From: Burkholderiaceae bacterium
GTDB taxonomy: Bacteria; Pseudomonadota; Gammaproteobacteria; Burkholderiales; Burkholderiaceae_E
Length of the DNA stretch: 34,100 nucleotides
Assembly: GCA_024637395.1 (NCBI GenBank)
Contig: JAGXFG010000074.1
Location: forward strand, 1 to 34,100
Reading direction: 5' to 3'
Part shown: piece after piece, positions 14,655-22,142 of the stretch
Layout: each line of letters opens with the position of its first letter
Numbering within the stretch: position 1 is the first letter of the stretch
Translations under genes and position numbers: made by a program
Notes under the pieces: model-generated
Seen by the model: the letters and a program-made list of their open reading frames with translations, nothing else
What the model was told of the DNA's origin: nothing
Database searches by the model: none

Positions 14655-15235
14655 TGCTGCAGTTTGCGCACCAGCGGCATGATCGTCTCGTCCAAGGCCT
14701 GGCGCGTAATGGCGCCGATATGTTTGTAGGCGATCACCCCGTTGCGGTCGATCACAAAGGTTTCGGGCACGCCGTAAACACCCCAATCAATGCCGACGCG
14801 CCCGGAGATGTCCGCCCCGGTACGCGTATACGGATCCCCCAGATCTTTCAGCCAAGCCTGCGCATCATCGGGCTTGTCCTTGTAGTTGAGTCCATGGATC
14901 GGCACCACCTTCGACTTGGCGATCTGCATCCAGAGCGGATGCTCTTCCCGACACGCGACGCACCACGAGGCGAACACGTTAACCAGCGACACTTCCCCCT
15001 TGAGGTCGGTGTTGGCCAGCCCCAACTCGCGTCCCTTGACCGCCGGCAATGAGAACACGGGCACCGCTTTGCCGATCAACGGCGAGGGCACCTCCCGCGG
15101 ATCCAGCGTCAAGCCGATGCCGAGGAACACGGCCATGACCAGGAACACCACGAGCGGCGTGTAAACCGCTAATCGCCCGCCCTTGCCTGATGCCGGCGCC
15201 GCGCTGGCCGAGTCACTTGGAACCTCATCACTCAT
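14651..15235 (-). CDS. ccmG: Periplasmic thioredoxin CcmG/DsbE
   Basis: A 194-residue protein with one N-terminal membrane anchor (about 23-43) followed by a thioredoxin fold with the active site SWCVACREEHP (Cys92 and Cys95) and the conserved YGVPETFVIDRNG segment that carries the cis-proline. CcmG passes reducing power from CcdA to CcmH and apocytochrome c. GAGGAG about 7 bases upstream fixes the start at 15235. It is encoded immediately before ccdA (4-base overlap). The N-terminal extension of about 20 polar residues (Ser/Ala/Gly-rich) is slightly long for the family. Confidence 0.93.
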   Translation of the reverse strand: MSDEVPSDSASAAPASGKGGRLAVYTPLVVFLVMAVFLGIGLTLDPREVPSPLIGKAVPVFSLPAVKGRELGLANTDLKGEVSLVNVFASWCVACREEHPLWMQIAKSKVVPIHGLNYKDKPDDAQAWLKDLGDPYTRTGADISGRVGIDWGVYGVPETFVIDRNGVIAYKHIGAITRQALDETIMPLVRKLQQ

Positions 15236-15259
15236 TTCTTGCTCCTCTTCCTGGTAATC

Positions 15260-15282
15260 GCTCCCGGACCGGGCCCGGGAGC
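15260..15282. terminator. Intra-operon hairpin between the CPIC membrane-protein gene and ccmG
   Basis: GCTCCCGG (15260-15267) and CCGGGAGC (15275-15282) form a perfect GC-rich 8-bp stem with a 7-base loop. It lies in the 59-base gap between two same-strand genes. There is no T-run in either direction, so it more likely stabilises or partially attenuates the transcript than ends it. Confidence 0.4.
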
Positions 15283-15294
15283 AGTCATGCGCGT

Positions 15295-15741
15295 TCAACA
15301 ACAATCTTTCATGCGGCGCTTGAGTTCCTCGACGGCGTCCGAGTCGGTGGTGACCTCCGGCGGCACCCTGAAGAACAGGGCGATCAGGACCACCAGCGCG
15401 CCCAGCGCCACCCCGACCACGATCCAGTTGAAAACCAGCAGTCCCTGGACCGCGATAAAGCCGAGCGGGATAGAAAGCGTCTTCCACAGCAGGCCCGAAC
15501 GCCCCGGCGACAGACGCTTCTCGAGCAGGTAGGCCGTGCCCACCACCGATCCGCCCATCAGAATCGGCAGCATCGTGGTCTCGATCGGGAAACCAAGAAT
15601 GCGTACCGTGAGCAGCCACAGCCAGGTTCCGCCAACGCCAAGGCAGATCGGGCACAGCTCGAAGTCGAACGCCCGGCGCGCCGCCCAGGCGAGGGCGGCG
15701 ATCGCCAGGATCGACAAGCTAACCATCAGGATCTCGTTCAT
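15295..15741 (-). CDS. Membrane protein with a CPIC motif and terminal Cys pair, unknown function
   Basis: A 148-residue protein with about four membrane helices. After the first helix it carries FELCPICLGVGGTWLWLL (Cys30 and Cys33, a CxxC in a membrane-proximal position), and it ends in KRRMKDCC (Cys147/148). The CPIC motif recalls the CxxC of DsbB- and VKOR-type quinone-linked thiol enzymes, but the rest does not match those families clearly. Position between a CcdA-like gene (6 bases upstream) and ccmG argues for a role in the same thiol-redox chain. Start ATG at 15741; no strong ribosome-binding site, consistent with coupling to the upstream gene. Confidence 0.75.
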   Translation of the reverse strand: MNEILMVSLSILAIAALAWAARRAFDFELCPICLGVGGTWLWLLTVRILGFPIETTMLPILMGGSVVGTAYLLEKRLSPGRSGLLWKTLSIPLGFIAVQGLLVFNWIVVGVALGALVVLIALFFRVPPEVTTDSDAVEELKRRMKDCC

Positions 15742-15746
15742 GGCGG

Positions 15747-16529
15747 CTAGAACGCGTAAACCAACGCGCCGAGGGCAATCATCACCAATCCGCCCCCCAG
15801 CCGCATCGCGGTTCGATTGCTCTGCTGCCAGCCCTGGACCTTGCCCAGCAACGACTTGTCACTGGCGATAATCAGGATCAGCACCAGCGGCAGCACGAAG
15901 ATGAGGTTGTACAGAAGCAGGAAGCCGACCCCGTTGAAGTAGGTGGCGCGATCATGCAACAGGCCCAGGATCATTACGTAGGGCCCGCCCGAGCACGGAA
16001 ACTCGCACAGTCCGACCAGGCCGCCGAGCACCACCGCGGTCGGCACCGAGACCCGCTCCATCAGCACCGCGATCTTGTGGTGGGCGACTTTCGGAATGCT
16101 CAGCTTCAGCGGGAACGACGGGAACACCTCGTTGACGACATTGATCAGCCCGAGGATCACCAGCAGCACGGCGCCCACCTTCGACATGAAGTGCGGCGTC
16201 GAGAACAGGTGCAACGCCTGCAACAGCCCGAATCCGATCAGTAGATAGACCAGGAAAATTCCCAGAATGTAGGCGCTGCCGATGGCCAGCACGCTCGACC
16301 TCAACTTGCCGACGCTCAGCAGGAAGGCAATGGTGAGGATGAGGATCGAGAACGCGCAGGGATTGATGCTGTCGATCAGTGCCGCAACGGCAACGAGCGG
16401 CAGCATCCAGGTGCCACCCTCACTGAGGTTCCACAGCGCCGTCGTGCCAATGTTCTCGGCCCGGAAGAACCAAACCAGCCCGAAGAGCAGCAGGACGAAG
16501 GTGATGAGGAGGGGAAGTTTCCGCTTCAT
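15747..16529 (-). CDS. Second CcdA/DsbD-like transmembrane protein
   Basis: A 260-residue polytopic membrane protein. An N-terminal helix (about 5-21) precedes a DsbD-type core with redox cysteines in DSINPCAFSILIL (Cys58) and CEFPCSGGPYVMILGLL (Cys175 and Cys179). The family moves electrons across the membrane through these cysteines. It differs from the standard CcdA at 13914-14654 by its extra N-terminal helix and the additional Cys in CEFPC, so it may serve a different periplasmic partner, plausibly the DUF1573 protein or the CPIC protein encoded on either side. It lies 11 bases after the DUF1573 gene and 5 bases before the CPIC gene. Confidence 0.85.
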   Translation of the reverse strand: MKRKLPLLITFVLLLFGLVWFFRAENIGTTALWNLSEGGTWMLPLVAVAALIDSINPCAFSILILTIAFLLSVGKLRSSVLAIGSAYILGIFLVYLLIGFGLLQALHLFSTPHFMSKVGAVLLVILGLINVVNEVFPSFPLKLSIPKVAHHKIAVLMERVSVPTAVVLGGLVGLCEFPCSGGPYVMILGLLHDRATYFNGVGFLLLYNLIFVLPLVLILIIASDKSLLGKVQGWQQSNRTAMRLGGGLVMIALGALVYAF

Positions 16530-16540
16530 TTCCGCTCTGC

Positions 16541-17065
16541 CTAGGGAGTAACGTAGGCCGAAAAGGCCAGTTGCATGGGTTGCCCGGCGCTGTTTTCGAT
16601 GGTCACGACTCTTTCGATCGGACCGACGCCGGCCGGGCCATGCGCCGCGGGGTCAAATACCACCTCGACGTAGGCGCGTTCGCCGGGAGCGAAGTCCTGG
16701 TTGATGCTCGGAATGTCAGTGTGCCCCTGCATGCCGAACGGGCCGAAGCGGCGAATGCCTTTCACCAACTCGGCCGTGGTACACATGCATGAGGTGTAGA
16801 GCTTGCGGATCTCGATTGGTTCGGCGCCCCGATTGGCGAGGAAGAAGCGATGGGTAACCTTGCCGGCGGCCATCGAGATCGAGCCGAAATCAAACTTCGA
16901 CTCGCTTGAACCCAGGGCGGCGCTGGCTCTCGGGGTGGCGCCGGGGCGCGCTTGGGCGCTGGCTTGCGGTTGGCTCGGCGTGGTCTTGTCGGGCATGCCG
17001 GCGATGATCATCGCGCCAATACCGGCCACCACTACGGCGGTGGCAATCAGGAACTTCTTGTTCAT
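16541..17065 (-). CDS. DUF1573-domain protein, membrane-anchored or secreted
   Basis: A 174-residue protein: an N-terminal hydrophobic segment (5-23), a Pro/Ala/Gln-rich linker, then a DUF1573 beta-sandwich (about 57-172) with FDFGSISMAAGKVTHRFFLANRG and LYTSCMCTTAELV (Cys93 and Cys95). DUF1573 domains usually carry a Cys-x-Cys at this point, and their biochemical role is not established. A strong ribosome-binding site (AGGGAGG) precedes the ATG at 17065. It heads the long minus-strand series that continues through the CcdA-like protein, CPIC protein, ccmG, ccdA, ccmF, ccmH and ccmI, so it probably takes part in periplasmic thiol handling (inference). Confidence 0.85.
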   Translation of the reverse strand: MNKKFLIATAVVVAGIGAMIIAGMPDKTTPSQPQASAQARPGATPRASAALGSSESKFDFGSISMAAGKVTHRFFLANRGAEPIEIRKLYTSCMCTTAELVKGIRRFGPFGMQGHTDIPSINQDFAPGERAYVEVVFDPAAHGPAGVGPIERVVTIENSAGQPMQLAFSAYVTP

Positions 17066-17274
17066 AAAACCTCCCTTTGCGACGGAGTCGGATTCAGTGG
17101 GTTGGAAAGCAGGCGACGGCACTGCGTTCCCTGCGGACGAGACAGCGCGCCAATGCGTGGCCGCCGCCCGTCCAGGAACCGAAGGGGAATTCGCGCTCAA
17201 CCGCGCCAACGTCGTGACGCAGCGGTCATCGCGAACACCGGGAAACCGGCGCAGCGAGACTCAGCGCGAGAGGA
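17066..17274. other. Gap between the small exported protein gene and the DUF1573 gene
   Basis: A gene-free stretch of 209 bases that should hold the promoter of the DUF1573-ccm series on the minus strand. Apart from the ribosome-binding site next to 17065 I see no clear promoter hexamers, terminator or repeat. Confidence 0.5.
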
Positions 17275-17661
17275 TCAAATCAGAAAGTGACCGAACAGGA
17301 TGGTCAGTGGGGGACCGGCCGGTGATCGGTAGTCGAGACGGACAACGAGCGGAGCCGCTGGCAACCTGACGCGGCCCAGTGTCGGTGCCGTTGCAGCGAC
17401 CGCTGGCTGACCGTCGTGCGAGTACTTCTGGGCATCATTCTGGCGCGCCAGCTGGCAGTGGTCGGATCCGCCGCCCTGGTCCGCAGCCGGTGGGCAAAGG
17501 TGCTGTTGCGCATCCTCCGACATTGCCTGTGCCAGCTGCATCGGCCCGTGCTGCGGAGCGGGCAAATCGATCACGCAAGCGCGCGCCGCCGCCATGGTGT
17601 TGCCCACGACGAGCATCAGCGCCACAAACAGCGCCAACCAACGCTTGGTACCGGTCTTCAT
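17275..17661 (-). CDS. Small exported Cys/His-containing protein, unknown function
   Basis: A 128-residue protein with a signal peptide (hydrophobic residues 9-25, cleavage likely near MAAARA). The mature part is polar with Cys29, Cys56 and Cys68, scattered His (QHLCPP, SDHCQLA) and a hydrophobic C-terminus LTILFGHFLI. It resembles short periplasmic proteins found near metal-resistance genes, but no family can be named. It ends 209 bases before the DUF1573 gene on the same strand and is divergent from the kinase gene. The ribosome-binding site is weak. Confidence 0.65.
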   Translation of the reverse strand: MKTGTKRWLALFVALMLVVGNTMAAARACVIDLPAPQHGPMQLAQAMSEDAQQHLCPPAADQGGGSDHCQLARQNDAQKYSHDGQPAVAATAPTLGRVRLPAAPLVVRLDYRSPAGPPLTILFGHFLI

Positions 17662-17718
17662 ATCGGCTCGAACATCAACCTATGCAGTCAATTCCGGCGA
17701 CGATAGGGGAGCATTCTT

Positions 17719-17838
17719 ATGACTTCCTTAATCCCGACCGATTTGCTCGCGTACCTGCTCGCCTGCGCGTCCTCGCGGGAATCCTGGGATGACCCGGACA
17801 ATCGGCGCGGAGCGGCAACCATGTCGCGAATCTGGTGA
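17719..17838 (+). CDS. Possible 39-residue small ORF upstream of the kinase gene
   Basis: An ATG frame with GGGGAG about 8 bases upstream encodes a 39-residue peptide beginning MTSLIPTDLLAYLLACASSR. It sits in the 252-base divergent gap between 17661 and 17914. No similarity is recognised. The good ribosome-binding site is the only support. It may be a leader peptide or a chance frame. Confidence 0.25.
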   Translation: MTSLIPTDLLAYLLACASSRESWDDPDNRRGAATMSRIW

Positions 17839-17913
17839 TTCGTCGCCTTGGAACCATGGGGCGCCGGGCGCGGAGGGATAATTGGAGTTTTCGGCGGCCG
17901 ACCGAGGATCCCG

Positions 17914-20166
17914 ATGGACGGAAACTTCGCTCTCGCGCGTGCCAGAGGCGACTCGGGTTTCGCAGCGCGCGTTGCCTGCGCTCTTGACTGGCAACGGCTG
18001 GCGGCAGTGGCGCTGTTGACTCTGCTGCTCTCCCTTGGCGCGCTGACCAGCCCCTCCCTGGCGGACTTTCTCTCGCCGACTGAGATTGCGCTGGCCTGGC
18101 TGGAGCATGTTCTCGAACTCGCGGTCATCGCGGCGCTGCTCCTGGTGGCCTTCACCGTCACCGAGCGCGTGTTGCCGCGCAACATCCCGCTGCGGCTTGG
18201 CCTGATCTCTGCTTTGCTGCTCGTTCTCTCGTTCGCCTTGGCCGTGCTGCTGCATGCCTACTACGCTCAGGGGTTCGCGCACCTACCGCCGGCGCTGCGC
18301 ATCCTCGCCGATTCGCTGCGCTGGGGCCTGCCGGCGGTGTTCCTGGCCTTGATTGCCGATGCGCACCAGCTCGCCCTGCGCGCCGATTCCGCCGCGCACG
18401 CCGCGGAACTCGCGCGCGCGCAATTGCAGCAGGGCGAGTCCCAGCAACAACTTGCGCTGCTGCAGGCCCAGATTGAGCCGCATTTTCTGTTCAACACCTT
18501 GGGCAATGTCCGCCGCCTCTATCGCACCCAGGCGCCGGCTGGCGCCGCGGCGATTGACAGTCTCATGCGCTACCTGCACATGGCGTTGCCGCAGTTGCGC
18601 CGCCGCCGTGCCAGCCTGCGTGACGAAATCGCCCTGGTGCGCGCCTACCTCGATCTTTTTCAGTTGCGCATGGGTTCCAAGCTGCGTTTTTCGGTCTCTG
18701 TCGCCGACGACGTCAGGGATGCGGAGTTCCCACCGATGCTGCTCGTCACGCTCGTCGAGAATGCGATCAAGCACGGGCTCGAGCCGGCTGGCGGCGGGCA
18801 CGTCGAGGTGCGAGTCCGGCGCCGGGGCAATCGGCTCGAGGCCACGGTGCTCGATGACGGCGCGGGTTTTGCCGCGGCGGCGGGCAGCGGCACGGGAGTC
18901 GGTCTGGTCAACATCAGGAGCCAGCTTGCGGCGCGCTACGCCCGGCGTGGGCAGCTGCACTTGGAGGCGCGCGCGCCACGCGGCGCCAGTGCAACGATCG
19001 TTATCCCGCTGCGCCGCGCGCAGACCGAACGCGGCGCCCAAGCGGCGGACCCTGGTAGCAACTCGGCCACTACGCTGGCCGCGGTGCCAGCCCCGCCCGC
19101 CGAGGCGCCAGCGGCGCAGCAAGTTGACGGCCTGGCGCGCTGGCTGCACACCCACGGCGGCGCGGTGGCGATGGCGGGCCTGCTCTCTTTCGCGGCACCG
19201 GTCACGTACTTCACGGGGGCGCTGAGCGTGATGGGCGACGCGGGAGCGCTCAATGTGGCGCGACTCGGCATGTGGTGGGTACTCTATGGCGCTGCGCTCT
19301 GGTTCCTGCTGCTGATCGCTGGCTATGGCTGCGGGCGCTTGGCGCCACGCGTCGGACACGGCGCCCTTGGGTTGGCGTGGCTGCTCGCCGCTGTCGCAGC
19401 TGCGGCCCTCACGAGCATGTTGACCGCGGGGCGCGCGACGCTGCTCATTGAGCAGGGCCTGGTGAACAACCAGGCCACGATGCACCTGCACGGATTTGTC
19501 GTTTCCCTCGTCATGGCGTTGCTCTACTTCGCGCATCTGCGCCGCAGCCGTGCACATGAACAGGCAGCGGCCCGTCTCGCCACCGCCCAGCGGGCGCAGC
19601 GCCTCACCCACCGCCGCATCGCTGAGGCGCGCCTGCAGGAAATGCAGGCGCGCGTCGATCCGCAGGGACTCTTCCAGATGCTGGCAACGGCGCGTGGCCT
19701 CTACGACCGGGACGCAGCGCAAGGCGAACGTTTCCTCGATGAGGTGATTCTCTTTCTGCGCGCCGCGCTGCCGCGCCTGCGCAACGCTTCGTCGAGTCTG
19801 CTGCGTGAGGTCGAGCTGGCCCGCGCCTTCGTCAACCTGCACGCCATGGCCGGCACGGCGGGGCCGGGCATGACGACGGATGTCGCGCCCGATGCACTGC
19901 ACGCACGATTTCCACCTGGCGTGCTGCTACCGCTGCTTGATTCCGCCGTGACCGGCAATGGTGCGGGTCCGTGCCAACTCAGCGCAAGCTGCTCGAGCGC
20001 CGGCTGCCAGCTGGTACTTGCGCTGGCGACCGCCCCCTCGGCCCAGTCTGTCGTGCGCGTCCGCTCCCTGCTTGCGGAGCTATATGGGAAGACAGGACGA
20101 CTGGAAATTGTCGGGCACGACGGCGCAATCAAGGTCATCGTGAAGGTACCCTATGAACTCGCCTGA
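17914..20166 (+). CDS. Tandem LytS-type sensor histidine kinase with degenerate second module
   Basis: A 750-residue protein built from two copies of the same plan. Module 1 (1-370): membrane helices at about 29-150, coiled region, phosphorylation box QIEPHFLFNTLGNVRRL (His190), N-box LVENAIKHG (Asn283), and G-boxes DDGAGF and GTGVGLVNI. This is a complete LytS/YehU-like kinase. After an Ala/Pro-rich linker (371-405), module 2 repeats helices (about 414-541), then a box VDPQGLFQML in which the phospho-acceptor His is Gln584, an N-box reduced to LLDSAV, and no G-boxes, so it should not bind ATP or phosphorylate. This looks like a kinase fused to its own pseudokinase. The ATG at 17914 with GAGGAT upstream is preferred over a TTG at 17848. 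The last 14 bases overlap the response-regulator gene. The signal sensed is unknown. Confidence 0.88.
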   Translation: MDGNFALARARGDSGFAARVACALDWQRLAAVALLTLLLSLGALTSPSLADFLSPTEIALAWLEHVLELAVIAALLLVAFTVTERVLPRNIPLRLGLISALLLVLSFALAVLLHAYYAQGFAHLPPALRILADSLRWGLPAVFLALIADAHQLALRADSAAHAAELARAQLQQGESQQQLALLQAQIEPHFLFNTLGNVRRLYRTQAPAGAAAIDSLMRYLHMALPQLRRRRASLRDEIALVRAYLDLFQLRMGSKLRFSVSVADDVRDAEFPPMLLVTLVENAIKHGLEPAGGGHVEVRVRRRGNRLEATVLDDGAGFAAAAGSGTGVGLVNIRSQLAARYARRGQLHLEARAPRGASATIVIPLRRAQTERGAQAADPGSNSATTLAAVPAPPAEAPAAQQVDGLARWLHTHGGAVAMAGLLSFAAPVTYFTGALSVMGDAGALNVARLGMWWVLYGAALWFLLLIAGYGCGRLAPRVGHGALGLAWLLAAVAAAALTSMLTAGRATLLIEQGLVNNQATMHLHGFVVSLVMALLYFAHLRRSRAHEQAAARLATAQRAQRLTHRRIAEARLQEMQARVDPQGLFQMLATARGLYDRDAAQGERFLDEVILFLRAALPRLRNASSSLLREVELARAFVNLHAMAGTAGPGMTTDVAPDALHARFPPGVLLPLLDSAVTGNGAGPCQLSASCSSAGCQLVLALATAPSAQSVVRVRSLLAELYGKTGRLEIVGHDGAIKVIVKVPYELA

Positions 20167-20929
20167 AACTCCAGCTAGATCCGCGCCCACGGCAATCGTC
20201 GCCGAGGACGAACCGCTGCTGTGCGAAGAGCTGGCCGAACTGCTGCGCTCTTTGTGGCCGCAACTCGAGATCGTGGCGATGGTAGCCGACGGCGTTGCCG
20301 CGCTCAATGCGATCGACGAGCATCGTCCCGATGTGGCGTTCCTTGACATCCACATGCCGCTGCTCACCGGAATCGAGGTGGCGCGCCAGATCGCGGGGCG
20401 ATGTCATGTCGTTTTCATTACGTCCTACGACGAGCACGCGCTCGAGGCCTTCGAAGCCGGGGCAATGGACTATGTGCTCAAGCCACCCGATGCCGCTCGG
20501 CTCGCCGCGACCATCCAGCGGCTCAAGACGAGACTGCAGCAGCCGCCCAGCGATCTGAGCAGGGCGCTGCGCGATCTGGTGGAGCGGGCTCCGGGGTCAC
20601 CGCGTTATCTGCAGTGGATCAATGCCTCGCGCGGCACTGTCGTGCGCCTGATCACAGTCGAGGAGATCCTCTACTTCCAGTCGGACCAGAAGTACACGCT
20701 GGTGGCCACTGCGGAAACCGAGGCCCTGATCCGCAAGACGATCAAGGAGCTTCTCAAGGAACTCGACCCGACGATGTTCTGGCAGGTACATCGCTCGACG
20801 ATCGTCAACGTGCACGCCATCGACAGCGTGCTCAGGGACGACCAGGGCAACCTGAAACTGCGCCTCAGGGAGCGGCCGGAGGCATTTCCGGTCAGCGAAC
20901 CCTATCACCACCTTTTCAAGCAGATGTGA
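20153..20929 (+). CDS. LytTR-family response regulator
   Basis: A 258-residue regulator. The receiver domain (about 14-125) has the acidic pocket AEDE, the phospho-acceptor Asp65 in VAFLDIHMPLLTG, Thr90 and Lys110 (YVLKP). The DNA-binding LytTR domain (about 155-258) has VEEILYFQSDQKYT and FWQVHRSTIVNVHAI. It is expected to be phosphorylated by His190 of the upstream kinase, whose gene it overlaps by 14 bases. LytTR regulators bind paired 9-bp direct repeats, and a candidate half-site lies at 21421-21429. AAGG upstream supports the ATG at 20153. Confidence 0.94.
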   Translation: MNSPETPARSAPTAIVAEDEPLLCEELAELLRSLWPQLEIVAMVADGVAALNAIDEHRPDVAFLDIHMPLLTGIEVARQIAGRCHVVFITSYDEHALEAFEAGAMDYVLKPPDAARLAATIQRLKTRLQQPPSDLSRALRDLVERAPGSPRYLQWINASRGTVVRLITVEEILYFQSDQKYTLVATAETEALIRKTIKELLKELDPTMFWQVHRSTIVNVHAIDSVLRDDQGNLKLRLRERPEAFPVSEPYHHLFKQM

Positions 20930-20985
20930 CGCTGCGGCACGTCGCCGACGCGCTTCTGAATCACCCTGACATGGAGGGCACTCAC

Positions 20986-21393
20986 ATGAAGAAAGAACAC
21001 TTGAAGACGCGCCGCCAGCTTCTGGCCGTGCTCACCGCGTTCGGTGTGACGCCCGAGTTGCTCGCGCAGGATGCGGTGACGTCTCATCCGCGCTCTTTCC
21101 GCATCCTGCTCGAGAACGAGCGCGTGCGGGTGCTCGAGTACAAGAACGGACTCGGGCTCGGCGTCTGCGGCCAGGGGCTGCACTATCATCCCGAGCGCGT
21201 CACCGTCGCATTGACGGAGGCCAAGGTCCGAATCGCGGACGCGCAAGGCAAGACCGTCGTGCGGGATGTCCCCGCCGGTCACGTGTTCTTTTCACCCGCG
21301 GAGACACACGCGGTGGAGAACATCGGCGGCGCGGGCACGCGCGTGTACATCATCGAACTGAAAGACCAGAACTGGCGACCCAGCACCGGCTGA
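20986..21393 (+). CDS. Exported cupin-domain protein
   Basis: A 135-residue protein with an N-terminal export signal (MKKEHLKTRRQLLAVLTAFG; the Arg-Arg could be a Tat motif) followed by a single small cupin barrel. The cupin motifs are visible as LHYHPERVTVALTEAKVRI and GHVFFSPAETHAVENIG, with His residues positioned to bind a metal. Cupins range from enzymes to binding proteins, so the reaction cannot be named. GGAGGG about 7 bases before 20986 selects that ATG over the in-frame ATG at 20971. It lies 56 bases after the response regulator, possibly in the same transcript. Confidence 0.8.
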   Translation: MKKEHLKTRRQLLAVLTAFGVTPELLAQDAVTSHPRSFRILLENERVRVLEYKNGLGLGVCGQGLHYHPERVTVALTEAKVRIADAQGKTVVRDVPAGHVFFSPAETHAVENIGGAGTRVYIIELKDQNWRPSTG

Positions 21394-21420
21394 GGTCCGC
21401 TGCGCGCAACCCTTGCGCAA

Positions 21421-21451
21421 ACCGTTCATGCCCGACTTGACCGCAGTCGTG
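21421..21451 (+). promoter_or_regulatory. Candidate LytTR binding site
   Basis: ACCGTTCAT (21421-21429) fits the LytTR half-site pattern [TA][AC][CA]GTTN[AG][TG] at every position. A much weaker second copy (GCAGTCGTG, 21443-21451) follows after a 13-base spacer. It is in the 173-base gap before the exported protein gene at 21567, a sensible target for the adjacent regulator. The weak second half makes this tentative. Confidence 0.3.
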
Positions 21452-21566
21452 CCTTGATCTTCCGCTTTCGTCGCCTGGCCCCCCACGCACCTCCGCCTGC
21501 ATCCTACTGTGAAGGCTCCGGTGCACGGGCGCCACGAGCGAAACCCTCAACAAGGAGGATCAAGAA

Positions 21567-22076
21567 ATGAACGTTTTCATCACCAACCCGTTATTCCGTC
21601 GGTGCATGGCGAGCGCGGCATTTTGCGCCCTTGCGAGCACAACTGCACTGGCTGCAACGATGAAGATCGAGGCGGTCATCGTGCCGAAGGCCGATGCCAA
21701 GCTGGAGTTCGCCGACGGCAGCAAGCGCTACCTGCTCGCCGCACAGCGGGAAGGGAGGACGGTCGGCAACGGCCCGCTCTCCAGCGCGACGGTACTCGAG
21801 TGGGGAATGCATGAGGTCAACCCGGCGGTCGGGGCAAACGCGAGCGGCTACCTGGTTTTCACCACCGCCGAAGGCGATGTCGGCTACCTCAAATACCAGT
21901 TCCGTGCGATTCCCATTCCCGGGCCTGACGGCAAGCAGCACTTCGTGGCGAACGGATTCTGGGAAGCCGCCGGAGGAACCGGCAAGCTCAAAGGCCTGCG
22001 TGGCGGCGGCACGGTGCAGATCAACCCCGCCGAGCGGCGCTGGACGCTCGAGGGCGACTTGGTCGCGAGCAACTGA
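21567..22076 (+). CDS. Exported beta-barrel-like protein, unknown function
   Basis: A 169-residue protein with a signal peptide (about 12-29, cleavage likely after TTALA). The mature part is rich in beta-strand patterns: GYLVFTTAEGDVGYLKYQFR, NGFWEAAGGTGKLKGLRGGG and NPAERRWTLEGDL. The GGTGKLKGLRGGG segment recalls small lipocalin or allene-oxide-cyclase-like barrels of the DUF3224 type, but this is resemblance only. An excellent ribosome-binding site (AAGGAGGAT, 7 bases before the ATG) suggests strong expression. It follows the two-component genes and may be their target. Confidence 0.75.
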   Translation: MNVFITNPLFRRCMASAAFCALASTTALAATMKIEAVIVPKADAKLEFADGSKRYLLAAQREGRTVGNGPLSSATVLEWGMHEVNPAVGANASGYLVFTTAEGDVGYLKYQFRAIPIPGPDGKQHFVANGFWEAAGGTGKLKGLRGGGTVQINPAERRWTLEGDLVASN

Positions 22077-22142
22077 GACAGATTGCACAAGCGGCCGGCA
22101 CGCGCTTGGCCGGCCGTGTTCACCCACTTCAAGGAGGATGAA

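Noticed and set aside
15747-16529. Duplicate copy of ccdA by recent tandem duplication
   Set aside because: The two CcdA-like proteins share only the general fold and redox positions; sequence and N-terminal architecture differ throughout, so they are distant paralogues.
18283-19902. 539-codon open frame on the minus strand
   Set aside because: It is antisense to the tandem kinase, rich in Arg/Gln/His as expected of a shadow frame, and has no motif.
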